64,000 bases of DNA from Maribacter algicola. GTDB taxonomy: Bacteria; Bacteroidota; Bacteroidia; Flavobacteriales; Flavobacteriaceae. The position numbers and the translations under genes were made by a program. The stretch is from contig NZ_QUSX01000002.1 in the NCBI RefSeq assembly GCF_003933245.1, positions 1,240,001-1,304,000 on the forward strand. Reading direction: 5' to 3'. The notes beneath the pieces are model-generated. The model ran no database searches, was not told where the DNA came from, and worked only from the letters and a program-made list of their open reading frames with translations. Shown one piece after another: positions 1-8,713 of the stretch. Position 1 is the first letter of the stretch; each line of letters opens with the position of its first letter.

Positions 1-719
1 TGTTGGGCCGAACTCAAATACACCAGAAAAGAACCCGTAATCAATCCGGAGATTATCGTACAGGAAACCGTTTCGCGATACTTGAAAATTTCCTTGGTTC
101 CCCTAATAAATACGGATGCTTTAAATGGAACCTTGTATTCAGGTTTTAGGGTTTCCTCCTGCCTTTTATAAAACCAAAAGGATACAAGTATTGCAAAAAA
201 TAACTGGGCATAAAAGATACCTTCCCAGCTAGAAAAACTCATGATAAATTTCCCAAAAGCAGGTGCAATAACCGGAACTATAATGAAAAACGCTGTAACG
301 AAGGACATGATCTTTGCCATATAATCGCCCCTGTACGTATCCCTGATTATAGAAATACTGATGGTCCTTGGCGCCGATAACCCCACACCTTGGAGAATTC
401 TTCCTAAGATCATGATTTCAAGATTGGGCGCCAAAAGACAGATGATGCTGGCTACACCAAAAACGGTAAAACCAATATAGACAATGGGTTTTCTTCCCAA
501 ACTGTCTGATAAGGGCCCAAAGAACAGCTGGCCTACTCCAAGTCCCAAAAATATCATGATGATCAGTAACTGGTTTTGGGTGGCATCCAAACTGTTGATC
601 GCGATTCCAATATCTGAAATCGCAGGAATCAATGCATCAATCGTAAGGGCCACTATGGACATTAAAGATGCCATTAGGGCCACGAATTCAAAGTTTGGTT
701 TTACATGTTCATTGTGCAT
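1..719 (-). CDS. Bcr/CflA-type MFS drug efflux transporter (3' end cut by window edge)
   Basis: Inner-membrane proton-driven exporter of the major facilitator superfamily. The ATG is at 719 and about 239 residues are visible before the window edge. The translation opens with a short polar stretch, then a transmembrane helix carrying LTIDALIPAIS, followed by the MFS loop motif GQLFFGPLSDSLGRKP between helices 2 and 3 and the helix-4 motif LGRILQGVGLSAPRTIS. These match the 12-helix Bcr/CflA subfamily. About seven helices lie within the window. It is divergent from udk, with about 110 bp between the start codons. The substrate cannot be read from sequence. Confidence 0.85.
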   Translation of the reverse strand, partial: MHNEHVKPNFEFVALMASLMSIVALTIDALIPAISDIGIAINSLDATQNQLLIIMIFLGLGVGQLFFGPLSDSLGRKPIVYIGFTVFGVASIICLLAPNLEIMILGRILQGVGLSAPRTISISIIRDTYRGDYMAKIMSFVTAFFIIVPVIAPAFGKFIMSFSSWEGIFYAQLFFAILVSFWFYKRQEETLKPEYKVPFKASVFIRGTKEIFKYRETVSCTIISGLITGSFLVYLSSAQ

Positions 720-777
720 GGTGCAAAAGTAAACCTTACCATTAGATAGCGAAGTATCCAAGCTTCAATTTTAAGTT

Positions 778-811
778 TTGTACAATTTTGAGATTCAAAT
801 ATGTATTTTTG
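778..811 (+). promoter_or_regulatory. Candidate udk promoter (TTG / TATTTTTG)
   Basis: TATTTTTG at 804-811 matches the Bacteroidota -7 consensus TAnnTTTG. A TTG at 778-780 could be the -33 element with a 23-bp spacer, at the long end of the accepted range. Transcription would start near 817, just before the ATG at 829. The -7 match is clear; the -33 assignment is uncertain. Confidence 0.45.
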
Positions 812-828
812 GGCTAAATAATTATTGC

Positions 829-1443
829 ATGCTGATTATTGGAATAGCTGGAGGAACAGGCTGCGGAAAAACTACCGTGGTAAATCAAATCATCAACGAA
901 TTGCCTAAAAACGAAGTTGGGGTAATTTCCCAGGATTCCTATTATAACGACCTTTCCCACCTAACCTTGGAAGAGCGTCGAAAGACCAATTTTGACCATC
1001 CCAGCGCCATAGATTTCAAACTCCTTGAGCAGCATTTAAAGGCCCTAAAAGCAGGGGAATCCATTGAACAACCGGTCTATTCCTTTTTGGAATGTAATCG
1101 CACGGAAAAGACCATACCCACACATCCAAGAAAGGTTATGATCGTTGAAGGAATCTTAATCTTGACCAATGCCGAAATTAGAAATATGTGCGACATAAAA
1201 ATCTTTGTGCATGCGGATACCGATGAACGACTCATACGAAGATTAAAAAGGGATGTAAACGAACGGGGATGGAATCTGAACGAAACCTTGAAAAATTACC
1301 AGAATGTCATAAAACCGATGCATGAGCAATTTATAGAGCCCACCAAGGAATATGCGGATATTATCATTCCCAATAATAAATACAATACCGTAGCCGTTGA
1401 AATCGTAAGGAGCATTATTAATGAAAAATTAGCCAGGGCCTAA
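829..1443 (+). CDS. udk: Uridine kinase
   Basis: Cytoplasmic pyrimidine salvage enzyme that phosphorylates uridine and cytidine to UMP and CMP. The ATG at 829 gives 204 residues, the usual family length, and starts directly with the P-loop segment MLIIGIAGGTGCGKTT. An in-frame ATG at 778 would add 17 residues that overlap the likely promoter, so it is rejected. Further family features are the ISQDSYY segment after the P-loop, the NFDHP substrate-binding segment and a late RRLKRDVNERG lid region. The stop codon overlaps the ftsB start in a TAATG junction, so the two genes are translationally coupled. Confidence 0.95.
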   Translation: MLIIGIAGGTGCGKTTVVNQIINELPKNEVGVISQDSYYNDLSHLTLEERRKTNFDHPSAIDFKLLEQHLKALKAGESIEQPVYSFLECNRTEKTIPTHPRKVMIVEGILILTNAEIRNMCDIKIFVHADTDERLIRRLKRDVNERGWNLNETLKNYQNVIKPMHEQFIEPTKEYADIIIPNNKYNTVAVEIVRSIINEKLARA

Positions 1444-1778
1444 TGGGACTGAATGAATTAAAGGAGAAAAAATGGTTCAAGGTCATGACCAATATTTATG
1501 TTTTGGTGCTGACGGTTTTTGTTATTTGGATGGTATTTTTTGATACCAACTCGCTCTTGATACATATGGAGCTTAAACGCGAAATAAACAAACTTGAAAA
1601 AACACAGGAGTTCCTAAAAAAAGAGATCGCAAAGGATAAAAAAGTCATTGAAAAATTGTCCAACGAGGATGAGTTGGAAAAATTTGCCCGGGAAGAATAT
1701 TATCTAAAGAAGAAAAACGAGGAAATCTATTTAATTGAATACGAGGACAGTCTCAAACGCAAGGAAAAAAAAGAATAA
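1443..1778 (+). CDS. ftsB: FtsB/DivIC-family septum formation initiator
   Basis: Small bitopic division protein of 111 residues. A short cytoplasmic N-terminus is followed by one transmembrane helix (about residues 17-35), then a coiled coil of about 50 residues (roughly 40-85), then a conserved tail with FAREEYYLKKKNEE, which resembles the C-terminal segment of FtsB/DivIC proteins. These act in the periplasm as part of the FtsQ-FtsB-FtsL-type complex that controls septal peptidoglycan synthesis. It shares the TAATG junction with udk and is probably cotranscribed with it. The family assignment is firm; the exact FtsB versus FtsL role in this phylum is inferred. Confidence 0.85.
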   Translation: MGLNELKEKKWFKVMTNIYVLVLTVFVIWMVFFDTNSLLIHMELKREINKLEKTQEFLKKEIAKDKKVIEKLSNEDELEKFAREEYYLKKKNEEIYLIEYEDSLKRKEKKE

Positions 1779-1950
1779 TTTGATTTCTGTCGCGATTTGC
1801 AGAAAACATATGAATCCTAGATAACGTTTTGATATCTAAAACTTTAACGCTATATTAATGAAAAGCTTTTGGTTATTCACCTAGTGTTAACAAAATCCTT
1901 TTATCAGCCCCACAAATAATCGTATTTTTACACCCTAACTTACTTGGTAT

Positions 1951-2724
1951 ATGGGCAAGATAATTGCTATTGCAAATCAAAAAGGTGGTGTTGGCAAAAC
2001 GACTACGACCGTTAATTTAGCGGCGTCGCTAGGGGTACTTGAAAAGAAAGTACTGCTGATAGATGCTGACCCCCAAGCCAACGCTACGTCTGGGTTGGGT
2101 ATTGATGTAGATAGTATCGAGTTGGGCACCTACCAACTTTTGGAACATACGAAAACCGCCAAAGAAGCCATTATTCCTACCACTTCCCCCAATGTTGATT
2201 TAATTCCGGCCCACATTGATCTGGTGGCCATTGAAATAGAATTGGTAGATAAGGATGAACGGGAATACATGATGAAGAAGGCCATTCTGGAACTGAAGGA
2301 CTACTACGATTACATTCTCATAGATTGTGCGCCCTCCTTGGGATTATTGACGTTGAACGCCCTTACCGCAGCAGATTCCGTGATTATCCCCATTCAATGT
2401 GAATACTTTGCCTTGGAAGGACTTGGAAAACTATTGAATACCATTAAAAGTGTGCAACGGATCCACAATCCACAATTGGATATTGAAGGAATGCTATTGA
2501 CCATGTACGATTCCAGATTACGCCTTTCCAACCAAGTAGTGGAAGAGGTAAAGAAACATTTTGGCGATATGGTCTTTGAAACGATCATACAGCGAAATGT
2601 TCGATTGAGCGAAGCACCCAGCTATGGAGAAAGTATCATAAAGTATGATGCCGCCAGTAAGGGGGCCACGAACTACCTAAATCTGGCAGACGAGGTAGTA
2701 AAGAAAAACAAGCAGACAGCATAA
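1951..2724 (+). CDS. parA: ParA/Soj chromosome-partitioning ATPase
   Basis: Cytoplasmic deviant-Walker P-loop ATPase that binds DNA nonspecifically when ATP-bound and drives segregation of ParB-parS complexes. Length is 257 residues. The deviant Walker A motif KGGVGKTT is at residues 11-18 with its signature lysine, the A' motif LIDADPQ at 36-42 and Walker B LIDCAPS at 123-129. parB follows after one base. The 172-bp upstream gap contains a near-consensus -7 element TATTTTTA at 1923-1930. No parS-like palindrome was found by eye in the window. Confidence 0.96.
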   Translation: MGKIIAIANQKGGVGKTTTTVNLAASLGVLEKKVLLIDADPQANATSGLGIDVDSIELGTYQLLEHTKTAKEAIIPTTSPNVDLIPAHIDLVAIEIELVDKDEREYMMKKAILELKDYYDYILIDCAPSLGLLTLNALTAADSVIIPIQCEYFALEGLGKLLNTIKSVQRIHNPQLDIEGMLLTMYDSRLRLSNQVVEEVKKHFGDMVFETIIQRNVRLSEAPSYGESIIKYDAASKGATNYLNLADEVVKKNKQTA

Positions 2725-2725
2725 C

Positions 2726-3625
2726 ATGGCAAAAGCAGTAAAAAAACAGGCTTTGGGACGAGGACTATCGGCATTGTTGAAAGACCCCGATAACGATATA
2801 CAATCTGCAACGGATAAAAATGCGGACAAGGTTGTGGGCAACATCATTGAACTGGATTTAGAGGATATTGATGTCAATCCCTTTCAGCCCCGGTCCAATT
2901 TTAACGACGAAACCTTACAGGAACTGGCCACTTCCATCCGGGAATTGGGCGTTATCCAGCCCATTACGGTCAGGAAACTAGGTTTCAACAAATACCAACT
3001 CGTATCCGGCGAAAGAAGGTACAGAGCATCCAAATTGGTAGGACTGGATACCATTCCCGCCTACATTCGCATCGCCAATGACCAGGAATCCTTGGAAATG
3101 GCCTTGGTGGAAAATATACAACGGCAAGATTTAGATCCCATTGAAATTGCGCTTTCTTACCAGCGGCTCATCGATGAGATCAATCTGACCCAAGAAAAAT
3201 TGAGCGACCGTGTTGGAAAAAAACGCTCCACAATCGCCAATTACCTAAGATTGTTAAAGCTTGATCCCATCATACAGACGGGCATGCGTGACGGGTTTTT
3301 GACCATGGGCCACGGGAGGGCCTTGGTGAACATCGAAAGCAGACAGGACCAAATAGCCCTTTATGAGAAAATTGTGGGGCAAAATTTATCGGTCAGGGAT
3401 ACGGAAAATGCCGTAAAGAATTACCATCAAAAAGATTCTACCAAACTTACCAAATCAAAGGTGGAAACCCCTACCTATGTAGCATCAGGCATTGAAGAAA
3501 TCTCCAAACATCTGTCCGCAGGTATTAAAGTGAAGACTTCCGGAACCTCCAAAGGTAGTATTACCATTCCTTTTCATTCCAAAGAAGAATTCGAGCGAAT
3601 AAAAAAGCTGATTACGGGTGCATAA
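2726..3625 (+). CDS. parB: ParB chromosome-partitioning protein
   Basis: Sequence-specific DNA-binding partner of ParA. It binds parS and spreads as a CTP-dependent clamp. Length is 299 residues. An N-terminal ALGRGLSALL segment (about 9-18) matches the ParA-interacting peptide of ParB proteins. The CTP-binding motif GERRYRA is at 95-101, followed by ENIQRQDL at 129-136 and a helix-turn-helix around 155-180. The C-terminal 50 residues form the dimerisation region. The last 8 bp overlap the GTG start of the DUF5683 gene. Confidence 0.96.
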   Translation: MAKAVKKQALGRGLSALLKDPDNDIQSATDKNADKVVGNIIELDLEDIDVNPFQPRSNFNDETLQELATSIRELGVIQPITVRKLGFNKYQLVSGERRYRASKLVGLDTIPAYIRIANDQESLEMALVENIQRQDLDPIEIALSYQRLIDEINLTQEKLSDRVGKKRSTIANYLRLLKLDPIIQTGMRDGFLTMGHGRALVNIESRQDQIALYEKIVGQNLSVRDTENAVKNYHQKDSTKLTKSKVETPTYVASGIEEISKHLSAGIKVKTSGTSKGSITIPFHSKEEFERIKKLITGA

Positions 3626-4253
3626 ACACTTCTCAATACTCTCCCTGTTGTTTTTTTTGACCTTTGCGTCCTATTCCCAAGAGGAAGACATTCCAGAGGA
3701 AAAAGAAATGGACACCATCACCAATGCCCTCAGTACGGATGTATTGGTCATGGACGATTCCCTAACGGTAATAAAAAGAAAAGCCATAAATCCATTGGCA
3801 CCCAGTAAGGCAGCTTTTTATTCTGCCGTGCTTCCCGGTTTGGGGCAAATCTACAACAAGCGATATTGGAAAACACCTATAGTTTGGGGTGCTCTTGGGG
3901 GAAGTGTATATGCCTATACTTGGAACAATGACAATTACAAGCGTTTCAGGACGGCATTCAAAAGAAGACAGGCAGGTTTTACGGACGATGAATTCAATGG
4001 TGAAGGAATTTTTCCCCTCTTGGATGACGGCGATCTAGAAAACCAACAAGAACGTTTCCAACGAGACCGGGATCTTTGGTTGGTATTATCCATTGTAATC
4101 TACAGTTTGAACATTATTGATGCCAATGTGGATGCCCACCTAAAGCAATTCAATATTGATAATGATCTTAGCCTGGATTTTGAACCGTATCTTGACCTTA
4201 ATGCCGTTACCAACAACCCTACCTACGGGATGGCTCTAACCATAAAATTTTAA
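3618..4253 (+). CDS. DUF5683 exported/membrane protein of unknown function
   Basis: Protein of 211 residues that starts at a GTG overlapping the parB end by 8 bp. This start gives a clean signal peptide (hydrophobic core about 5-19, then SYSQ). The conserved domain contains AAFYSAVLPGLGQIYNKRYW, which resembles the amphipathic glycine-rich segment of TM2-like proteins, then a predicted hydrophobic segment and the conserved ending LDLNAVTNNPTYGMALTIKF. The family is known only as a domain of unknown function in Bacteroidota. Its fixed place between parB and dapB suggests an envelope role, but no biochemical function can be assigned. Confidence 0.8.
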   Translation: MHKHFSILSLLFFLTFASYSQEEDIPEEKEMDTITNALSTDVLVMDDSLTVIKRKAINPLAPSKAAFYSAVLPGLGQIYNKRYWKTPIVWGALGGSVYAYTWNNDNYKRFRTAFKRRQAGFTDDEFNGEGIFPLLDDGDLENQQERFQRDRDLWLVLSIVIYSLNIIDANVDAHLKQFNIDNDLSLDFEPYLDLNAVTNNPTYGMALTIKF

Positions 4254-4255
4254 GT

Positions 4256-4957
4256 ATGAAGATTGCACTTTTCGGCTACGGAAAAATGGGAAAAATGATA
4301 GAACGCCTAGCCGTTGAAAGAGGTCATGAAATCGTTGCCAAAATCGATGTGGGTAATGAAGCTTTGGATTTTTCCAAAATGGATGTGGCCATAGATTTCA
4401 GCACACCGGATGCCGCTTACGAAAACATAAAAAGTTGCATAGACAATAACGTACCCGTGATTTCGGGTACCACAGGTTGGCTCTCGAAATTTGACACCAT
4501 TGTTGATTATTGCGAAGAAAATGAAGGGGCCTTTATCTATGCCTCCAATTTTAGTTTAGGGGTTAACATCTTTTTTGAACTCAATGCATATTTGGCCAAA
4601 ATGATGAAAAACCTTTCCCAATATAAAGTTTCTTTGGAGGAAATCCATCATACCCAAAAATTGGATGCTCCCAGTGGCACGGCCATTACCTTGGCGGAAG
4701 GAATAATTGCCCATACCGATTATAACGGGTGGAAGTTGGACGAACCTGGGGATGATCAAATTGGTATTTCGGCCAAGAGAATTGGGGATACGCCGGGTAC
4801 TCATACCGTGGATTATACCAGCTCGGTGGATAGTATAGAAATTAAGCATACCGCCCACAACCGCAAGGGATTTGCCTTGGGAGCGGTAATCGCGGCAGAA
4901 TGGATTCTCGGAAAAACGGGTGTTTTTACGATGAAGGATGTGTTAAACCTTGGTTAA
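4256..4957 (+). CDS. dapB: 4-hydroxy-tetrahydrodipicolinate reductase
   Basis: Cytoplasmic NAD(P)H-dependent reductase of the lysine and diaminopimelate pathway, which supplies meso-DAP for peptidoglycan. Length is 233 residues, the short form usual in Bacteroidota. The nucleotide-binding loop GYGKMGKM is at 7-14, SGTTGW at 70-75, and the catalytic and substrate-binding segment HHTQKLDAPSGTA at 131-143, with the family's paired histidines and lysine. It begins two bases after the DUF5683 stop and is probably in one transcript with parAB. Confidence 0.95.
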   Translation: MKIALFGYGKMGKMIERLAVERGHEIVAKIDVGNEALDFSKMDVAIDFSTPDAAYENIKSCIDNNVPVISGTTGWLSKFDTIVDYCEENEGAFIYASNFSLGVNIFFELNAYLAKMMKNLSQYKVSLEEIHHTQKLDAPSGTAITLAEGIIAHTDYNGWKLDEPGDDQIGISAKRIGDTPGTHTVDYTSSVDSIEIKHTAHNRKGFALGAVIAAEWILGKTGVFTMKDVLNLG

Positions 4958-5053
4958 AATAAGTAACAAACAAATATTCAACAGACAGATACGATCAGAT
5001 TACGTTCCTAGGTGGAGCATTAAATATCGATTATCGCGTAAAAATATAGAATC

Positions 5054-6754
5054 ATGAATGGCACACAGTGGATTATTTTCATTTTAGTAGTACAGGTAAT
5101 TCATTTTCTAGGAACTTGGAAATTATACGTAAAGGCAGGTCGTAAGGCTTGGGAAGCCATTGTTCCCATTTATAATGCAATCGTATTGATGCAGATTATA
5201 AATAGGCCCAAATGGTGGGTTATTTTGTTGTTCATTCCCATCATCAATCTATTGATGTTTCCTGTAATTTGGGTGGAAACCATAAGGAGTTACGGAAGGA
5301 ACAGCCTTTTGGAATCCTGGTTGGTTGTTTTGACCCTTGGATTTTATATCTATTATGTGAACTACGCATTGGATGTAAAATATATTGAAAATAGGAGTCT
5401 TCATCCGGGAACCGCCTTGGGCGAATGGGTGAGTTCCATTGTTTTTGCGGTCGTTGCAGCAACATTGGTACATACCTATTTTATTCAACCATATGTAATA
5501 CCCACAGGATCTTTGGAAAGAACGTTGCGTGTGGGCGACTTTTTATTCGTGAGCAAATTCCATTATGGGGCAAGAACACCCATGACTACGGTTGCCGCGC
5601 CCATGGTGCATGATACTTTGCCCATTATTGGAACAAAATCATATTTGAACAAACCTCAACTCCCCTATTTTCGTTTACCGGGATTTACAAAAGTAGAACG
5701 AAACGATATCGTGGTCTTTAGCTGGCCTGCCGATACCGTTAGACAATTTTTTAGGGCAGAAGCGGGGGTCAAAAAACCCATTGACAAAAAATCCAACTAT
5801 GTAAAACGTTGTGTGGGCATTCCCGGGGACTCCTTGGAAGTTCGTGACGGCTACGTGTTTATTAACGGCAAACAATTGGCACTGCCCGGCAGTGCCAAAC
5901 CCCAGTATGACTATATTATTTATTCCCAAAAAGGGGTATCCTCCAGAATACTGGACCAATTGGGGATTACGGATTTTACCAGAAAATACATATCCGGTCC
6001 CGTAAGCCAACAACAGGCACAGGCGATTAATCCCTATTTAAAAGGGTTCAATCAATTAGCCGATGGCCAACTGGAACTCTATACAGGAAACTCAGGTTTT
6101 CCTGCTGATGTAATCAGAAACAATCGTCTTTCCCTTAAAGAGGTAACTGATCGGGAACGAATGGTGCCATTGACAGATGAAATGGTATCGACCTTACGAA
6201 AGGATGCCAGTATAGATTCTGTTGTGCGACAAGTGGTTCCCAAAGGAAGAAGAGGCATCAACCTCTTTCCTCAAAGTCCGGATTATCCATGGAACTACAG
6301 CCAAATGGGACCCATTTATATTCCCAAAGAAGGCACTACAGTATCCTTGGACCTAAAAACATTACCGCTATACAAGAAGATTATCCGCGAGTATGAAGGT
6401 AACACCCTAGCCGTAAACGGCAATCAAATTTTAATCAACGGGAATGTGGCCGATAGCTATACTTTTCAACAGGACTATTATTGGATGATGGGAGATAACC
6501 GTGACCATTCAGAAGATAGTAGGGCCTGGGGATATGTTCCGGAAAACCATATCGTAGGAACGCCTATTTTCATATGGATGAGTTTTGACAACTTTACGGA
6601 ACCCATGTCCAAATGGCGACCCCGATGGGATAGAATCTTCACCACAGTAAACGGAGATGGGGAGCCAAAATCCTATTTTAAGTATTTTTTGATTCTCTTG
6701 GCGGGTTATTTTGTTGGTAGCTGGTTTTGGAAACGAAAAAAGGCCAAAAAATAA
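5054..6754 (+). CDS. lepB: Signal peptidase I, large Bacteroidota form
   Basis: Inner-membrane protease that removes signal peptides from exported proteins. At 566 residues it is far longer than the roughly 320 of E. coli LepB. The N-terminus (about 1-110) has several hydrophobic helices resembling DUF5684. A helix at about 125-145 precedes the catalytic box IPTGSLERTL, with the probable nucleophile Ser153. The general-base lysine is Lys251 in VKRCVGIPGDS, and the late box GDNRDHSEDSR lies at 480-490. An insertion of about 140 residues (roughly 275-415) separates the lysine box from the last box. A C-terminal hydrophobic segment (about 543-558) ends in a basic tail. It follows dapB after 96 bp. 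Confidence 0.93.
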   Translation: MNGTQWIIFILVVQVIHFLGTWKLYVKAGRKAWEAIVPIYNAIVLMQIINRPKWWVILLFIPIINLLMFPVIWVETIRSYGRNSLLESWLVVLTLGFYIYYVNYALDVKYIENRSLHPGTALGEWVSSIVFAVVAATLVHTYFIQPYVIPTGSLERTLRVGDFLFVSKFHYGARTPMTTVAAPMVHDTLPIIGTKSYLNKPQLPYFRLPGFTKVERNDIVVFSWPADTVRQFFRAEAGVKKPIDKKSNYVKRCVGIPGDSLEVRDGYVFINGKQLALPGSAKPQYDYIIYSQKGVSSRILDQLGITDFTRKYISGPVSQQQAQAINPYLKGFNQLADGQLELYTGNSGFPADVIRNNRLSLKEVTDRERMVPLTDEMVSTLRKDASIDSVVRQVVPKGRRGINLFPQSPDYPWNYSQMGPIYIPKEGTTVSLDLKTLPLYKKIIREYEGNTLAVNGNQILINGNVADSYTFQQDYYWMMGDNRDHSEDSRAWGYVPENHIVGTPIFIWMSFDNFTEPMSKWRPRWDRIFTTVNGDGEPKSYFKYFLILLAGYFVGSWFWKRKKAKK

Positions 6755-6766
6755 CCATAGGTACCT

Positions 6767-7393
6767 ATGACCGTACTCCATCCTGCTTATTTACCCAATG
6801 TGGCCTTTTTCTGCGTTTATACGAAAGCCAATGATGTTGTATTCGAAAAACAGGACAACTATCAAAAACAGACCTATAGGAACCGGGCGTATATCTGTAC
6901 GGATAGGGGAAAACATTTACTGAGTATTCCCATTGTACACACAAAAGGCGCAACTGGTAGGCAACACTACGAAGAAGTCAAATTAGACAATTCCTATGCA
7001 TGGCAAAGACAGCACTGGAGAACCTTGGAAACGGCCTATAGAACTTCACCCTTTTTTGAATTTTATGAAGATGAGATTCGGCCTTTATACGAAAAAGGGT
7101 TTGACCTGCTCTTGGATTTCAATTTGGCTTCCATCCAAACCATTTGTGATTGCCTACAATTGGACTTTGTGGATGAATTCACGGATACCTATTCTCTTGA
7201 GTATGAAAAGGATTATCGGTTTTTGGTCAATGCAAAAAAAGAGTTGCCGGACGAATTTCCCGAATATGTTCAGGTTTTTGGAGACCGACATGGGTTTATC
7301 CCCAACCTGAGCATTCTGGACGTACTTTTCAACTTGGGGCCCAACACCTTGGAATATCTAGGAAATATTGAAATAGACGGGTCCCATGCTTAG
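6767..7393 (+). CDS. WbqC-like family protein
   Basis: Cytoplasmic protein of 208 residues of the WbqC-like family (PF08889). It begins with the characteristic HPAYLPNVAFF, followed by YRNRAYICTDRGKHLLSIPI and a central YAWQRQHWRTLETAYRTSPFFEFYEDEI block. Members occur in polysaccharide and surface-glycan clusters, but the reaction is not established. Here the gene follows lepB by 12 bp and overlaps the next gene by 8 bp, so it belongs to the same operon. Assignment to the family is confident; function is open. Confidence 0.85.
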   Translation: MTVLHPAYLPNVAFFCVYTKANDVVFEKQDNYQKQTYRNRAYICTDRGKHLLSIPIVHTKGATGRQHYEEVKLDNSYAWQRQHWRTLETAYRTSPFFEFYEDEIRPLYEKGFDLLLDFNLASIQTICDCLQLDFVDEFTDTYSLEYEKDYRFLVNAKKELPDEFPEYVQVFGDRHGFIPNLSILDVLFNLGPNTLEYLGNIEIDGSHA

Positions 7394-7706
7394 GTTCACC
7401 TTGCACTATGGTATTCATTTTATAGTCCCGCTGCTGGTGGCTTTCCTATTTTTTAAGGAACAAAGGCTAAAAGTAGGTTTGATACTCTTGGCCGGGATTC
7501 TCTTGGATTTGGACCATTTTTTGGCTACGCCCATTTTTGATGCCGATAGATGCAGTATCAACTTCCACCCATTGCACACTTATTGGGCGATGGGTATATA
7601 TTGTTTGATGCTTTTTTGGAGAACCACCCGAATCTGGGGTATCGCCTTTTTAATTCACATGGTGGCGGATTTGGCCGACTGCTTATTTATCCGAAGTAAT
7701 CTGTAG
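7386..7706 (+). CDS. DUF6122 small membrane protein
   Basis: Small integral membrane protein of 106 residues with about four hydrophobic segments. It carries polar, histidine-rich motifs: LHYGIHF near the start, LDLDHFL in the middle, then FHPLHT and HMVADLADC. The arrangement resembles membrane-embedded metal-dependent hydrolases of the YdjM type and matches DUF6122. Its start overlaps the WbqC end by 8 bp, and its 3' end overlaps the convergent EEP gene by 24 bp. Metal binding is an inference from the clustered His and Asp residues. Confidence 0.75.
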   Translation: MLRFTLHYGIHFIVPLLVAFLFFKEQRLKVGLILLAGILLDLDHFLATPIFDADRCSINFHPLHTYWAMGIYCLMLFWRTTRIWGIAFLIHMVADLADCLFIRSNL

Positions 7707-8699
7707 AGTGGCCATTATAGGTTCATGGTCGGACAAGCTTTCACTGTAGTTTTTATGGTCCAACACATCGATACCCGGATCGGTTAAAATGAAATCGATT
7801 CGCAAGGGGAATTTCCAAAAGTTAATGGTTCTCCCATAACCGTATCCCTTTTCTACGAAGCTGTCCTCCATATCCTGTTTAAGCTCCTGGTAGGCATAGG
7901 AATACTGGGTATTGTTCATATCCGCACAGACAATTTTTCTAAAGCTGACCCCTTTCATGTGTTCCCGAATCAAATCTGCCTGTTCCTGTTGTTTCGCAAA
8001 AGAATTGCGCAATCTGCCCAGTAGTCTATCCGATCGTTCCCGTTTAAGGCTTCTGGGTCGAACTTTTAAGGATTCCAAATGTAAATTATATGCGCGAAGG
8101 GTATCTTTTTTATACAATACATCCACAAAACTTGCTCCGTTCAAGGAGTTTGGAAACTCAATGTCACCTTTATTTATAATCGGGTATTTGGAATATATGG
8201 CCATTAAAACCCCTTTTTCTTCGGAACCGACCTCATAATTCGTGAAACTGTAGGGATAATTTTGAAACACTTCATTTCTCAATCCCCAATACCCGAATTC
8301 CTGAAAACATAGAATATCCGGGTTTTCCTTTTGAATGAAATCGGCTATTTCCGGAACAATGGGTCGGTCATAATTTCGCGGAAACCCTTCAAAACCCTGT
8401 ATGTTGAAACTCATGACCTTTAGGGCATTATCGTCATAGGACTCCCCGGTATTGAACTGAACAAAAGAACCCAAGCTAAAATAGCCAACCACCAAAACGA
8501 TAAAGGAGAGCCACAAACGTTTTGGCTTGACCATGAGCCAATATAAAAGAAATAGAAAGTTTGAAATCACCAACACCGGAACAGGGAGGCTTAAAAAGGA
8601 AAGGTTGGCCGACTTTGTATAAGGAGCAATACAAGCCAAAAGCATTCCAACAGAAAAAACGATATTCAACCCGTAAACGGTCTTACCCCAAAAAGACAT
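7683..8699 (-). CDS. Endonuclease/exonuclease/phosphatase (EEP) fold protein with N-terminal membrane anchor
   Basis: Protein of 338 residues. Three hydrophobic helices (about 8-80) place it in the membrane. The EEP domain then starts at LKVMSFNIQGFEG and shows CFQEFGYW with the metal-binding glutamate, a central YNLHLES histidine motif, CADMNNTQYS and the closing SDHEPI motif. These are the catalytic positions of the DNase I-like fold that hydrolyses phosphodiesters or phosphoesters. The substrate is unknown. It lies 14 bp after the rhomboid gene and is last in the mutL operon. Its 3' end overlaps the convergent DUF6122 gene. Confidence 0.85.
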   Translation of the reverse strand: MSFWGKTVYGLNIVFSVGMLLACIAPYTKSANLSFLSLPVPVLVISNFLFLLYWLMVKPKRLWLSFIVLVVGYFSLGSFVQFNTGESYDDNALKVMSFNIQGFEGFPRNYDRPIVPEIADFIQKENPDILCFQEFGYWGLRNEVFQNYPYSFTNYEVGSEEKGVLMAIYSKYPIINKGDIEFPNSLNGASFVDVLYKKDTLRAYNLHLESLKVRPRSLKRERSDRLLGRLRNSFAKQQEQADLIREHMKGVSFRKIVCADMNNTQYSYAYQELKQDMEDSFVEKGYGYGRTINFWKFPLRIDFILTDPGIDVLDHKNYSESLSDHEPIMATLQITSDK

Positions 8700-8713
8700 A
8701 CAACAATTTGTAT

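Noticed and set aside
484..732. Plus-strand open frame of 82 codons
   Set aside because: It is the antisense of the MFS transporter, which has clear transporter motifs on the minus strand.
1779..1950. Searched for parS near parAB
   Set aside because: No GTTCCACGTGGAAC-like or TGTTTCACGTGAAACA-like palindrome was found here or elsewhere in the window by eye; a motif scan would be needed to exclude it.
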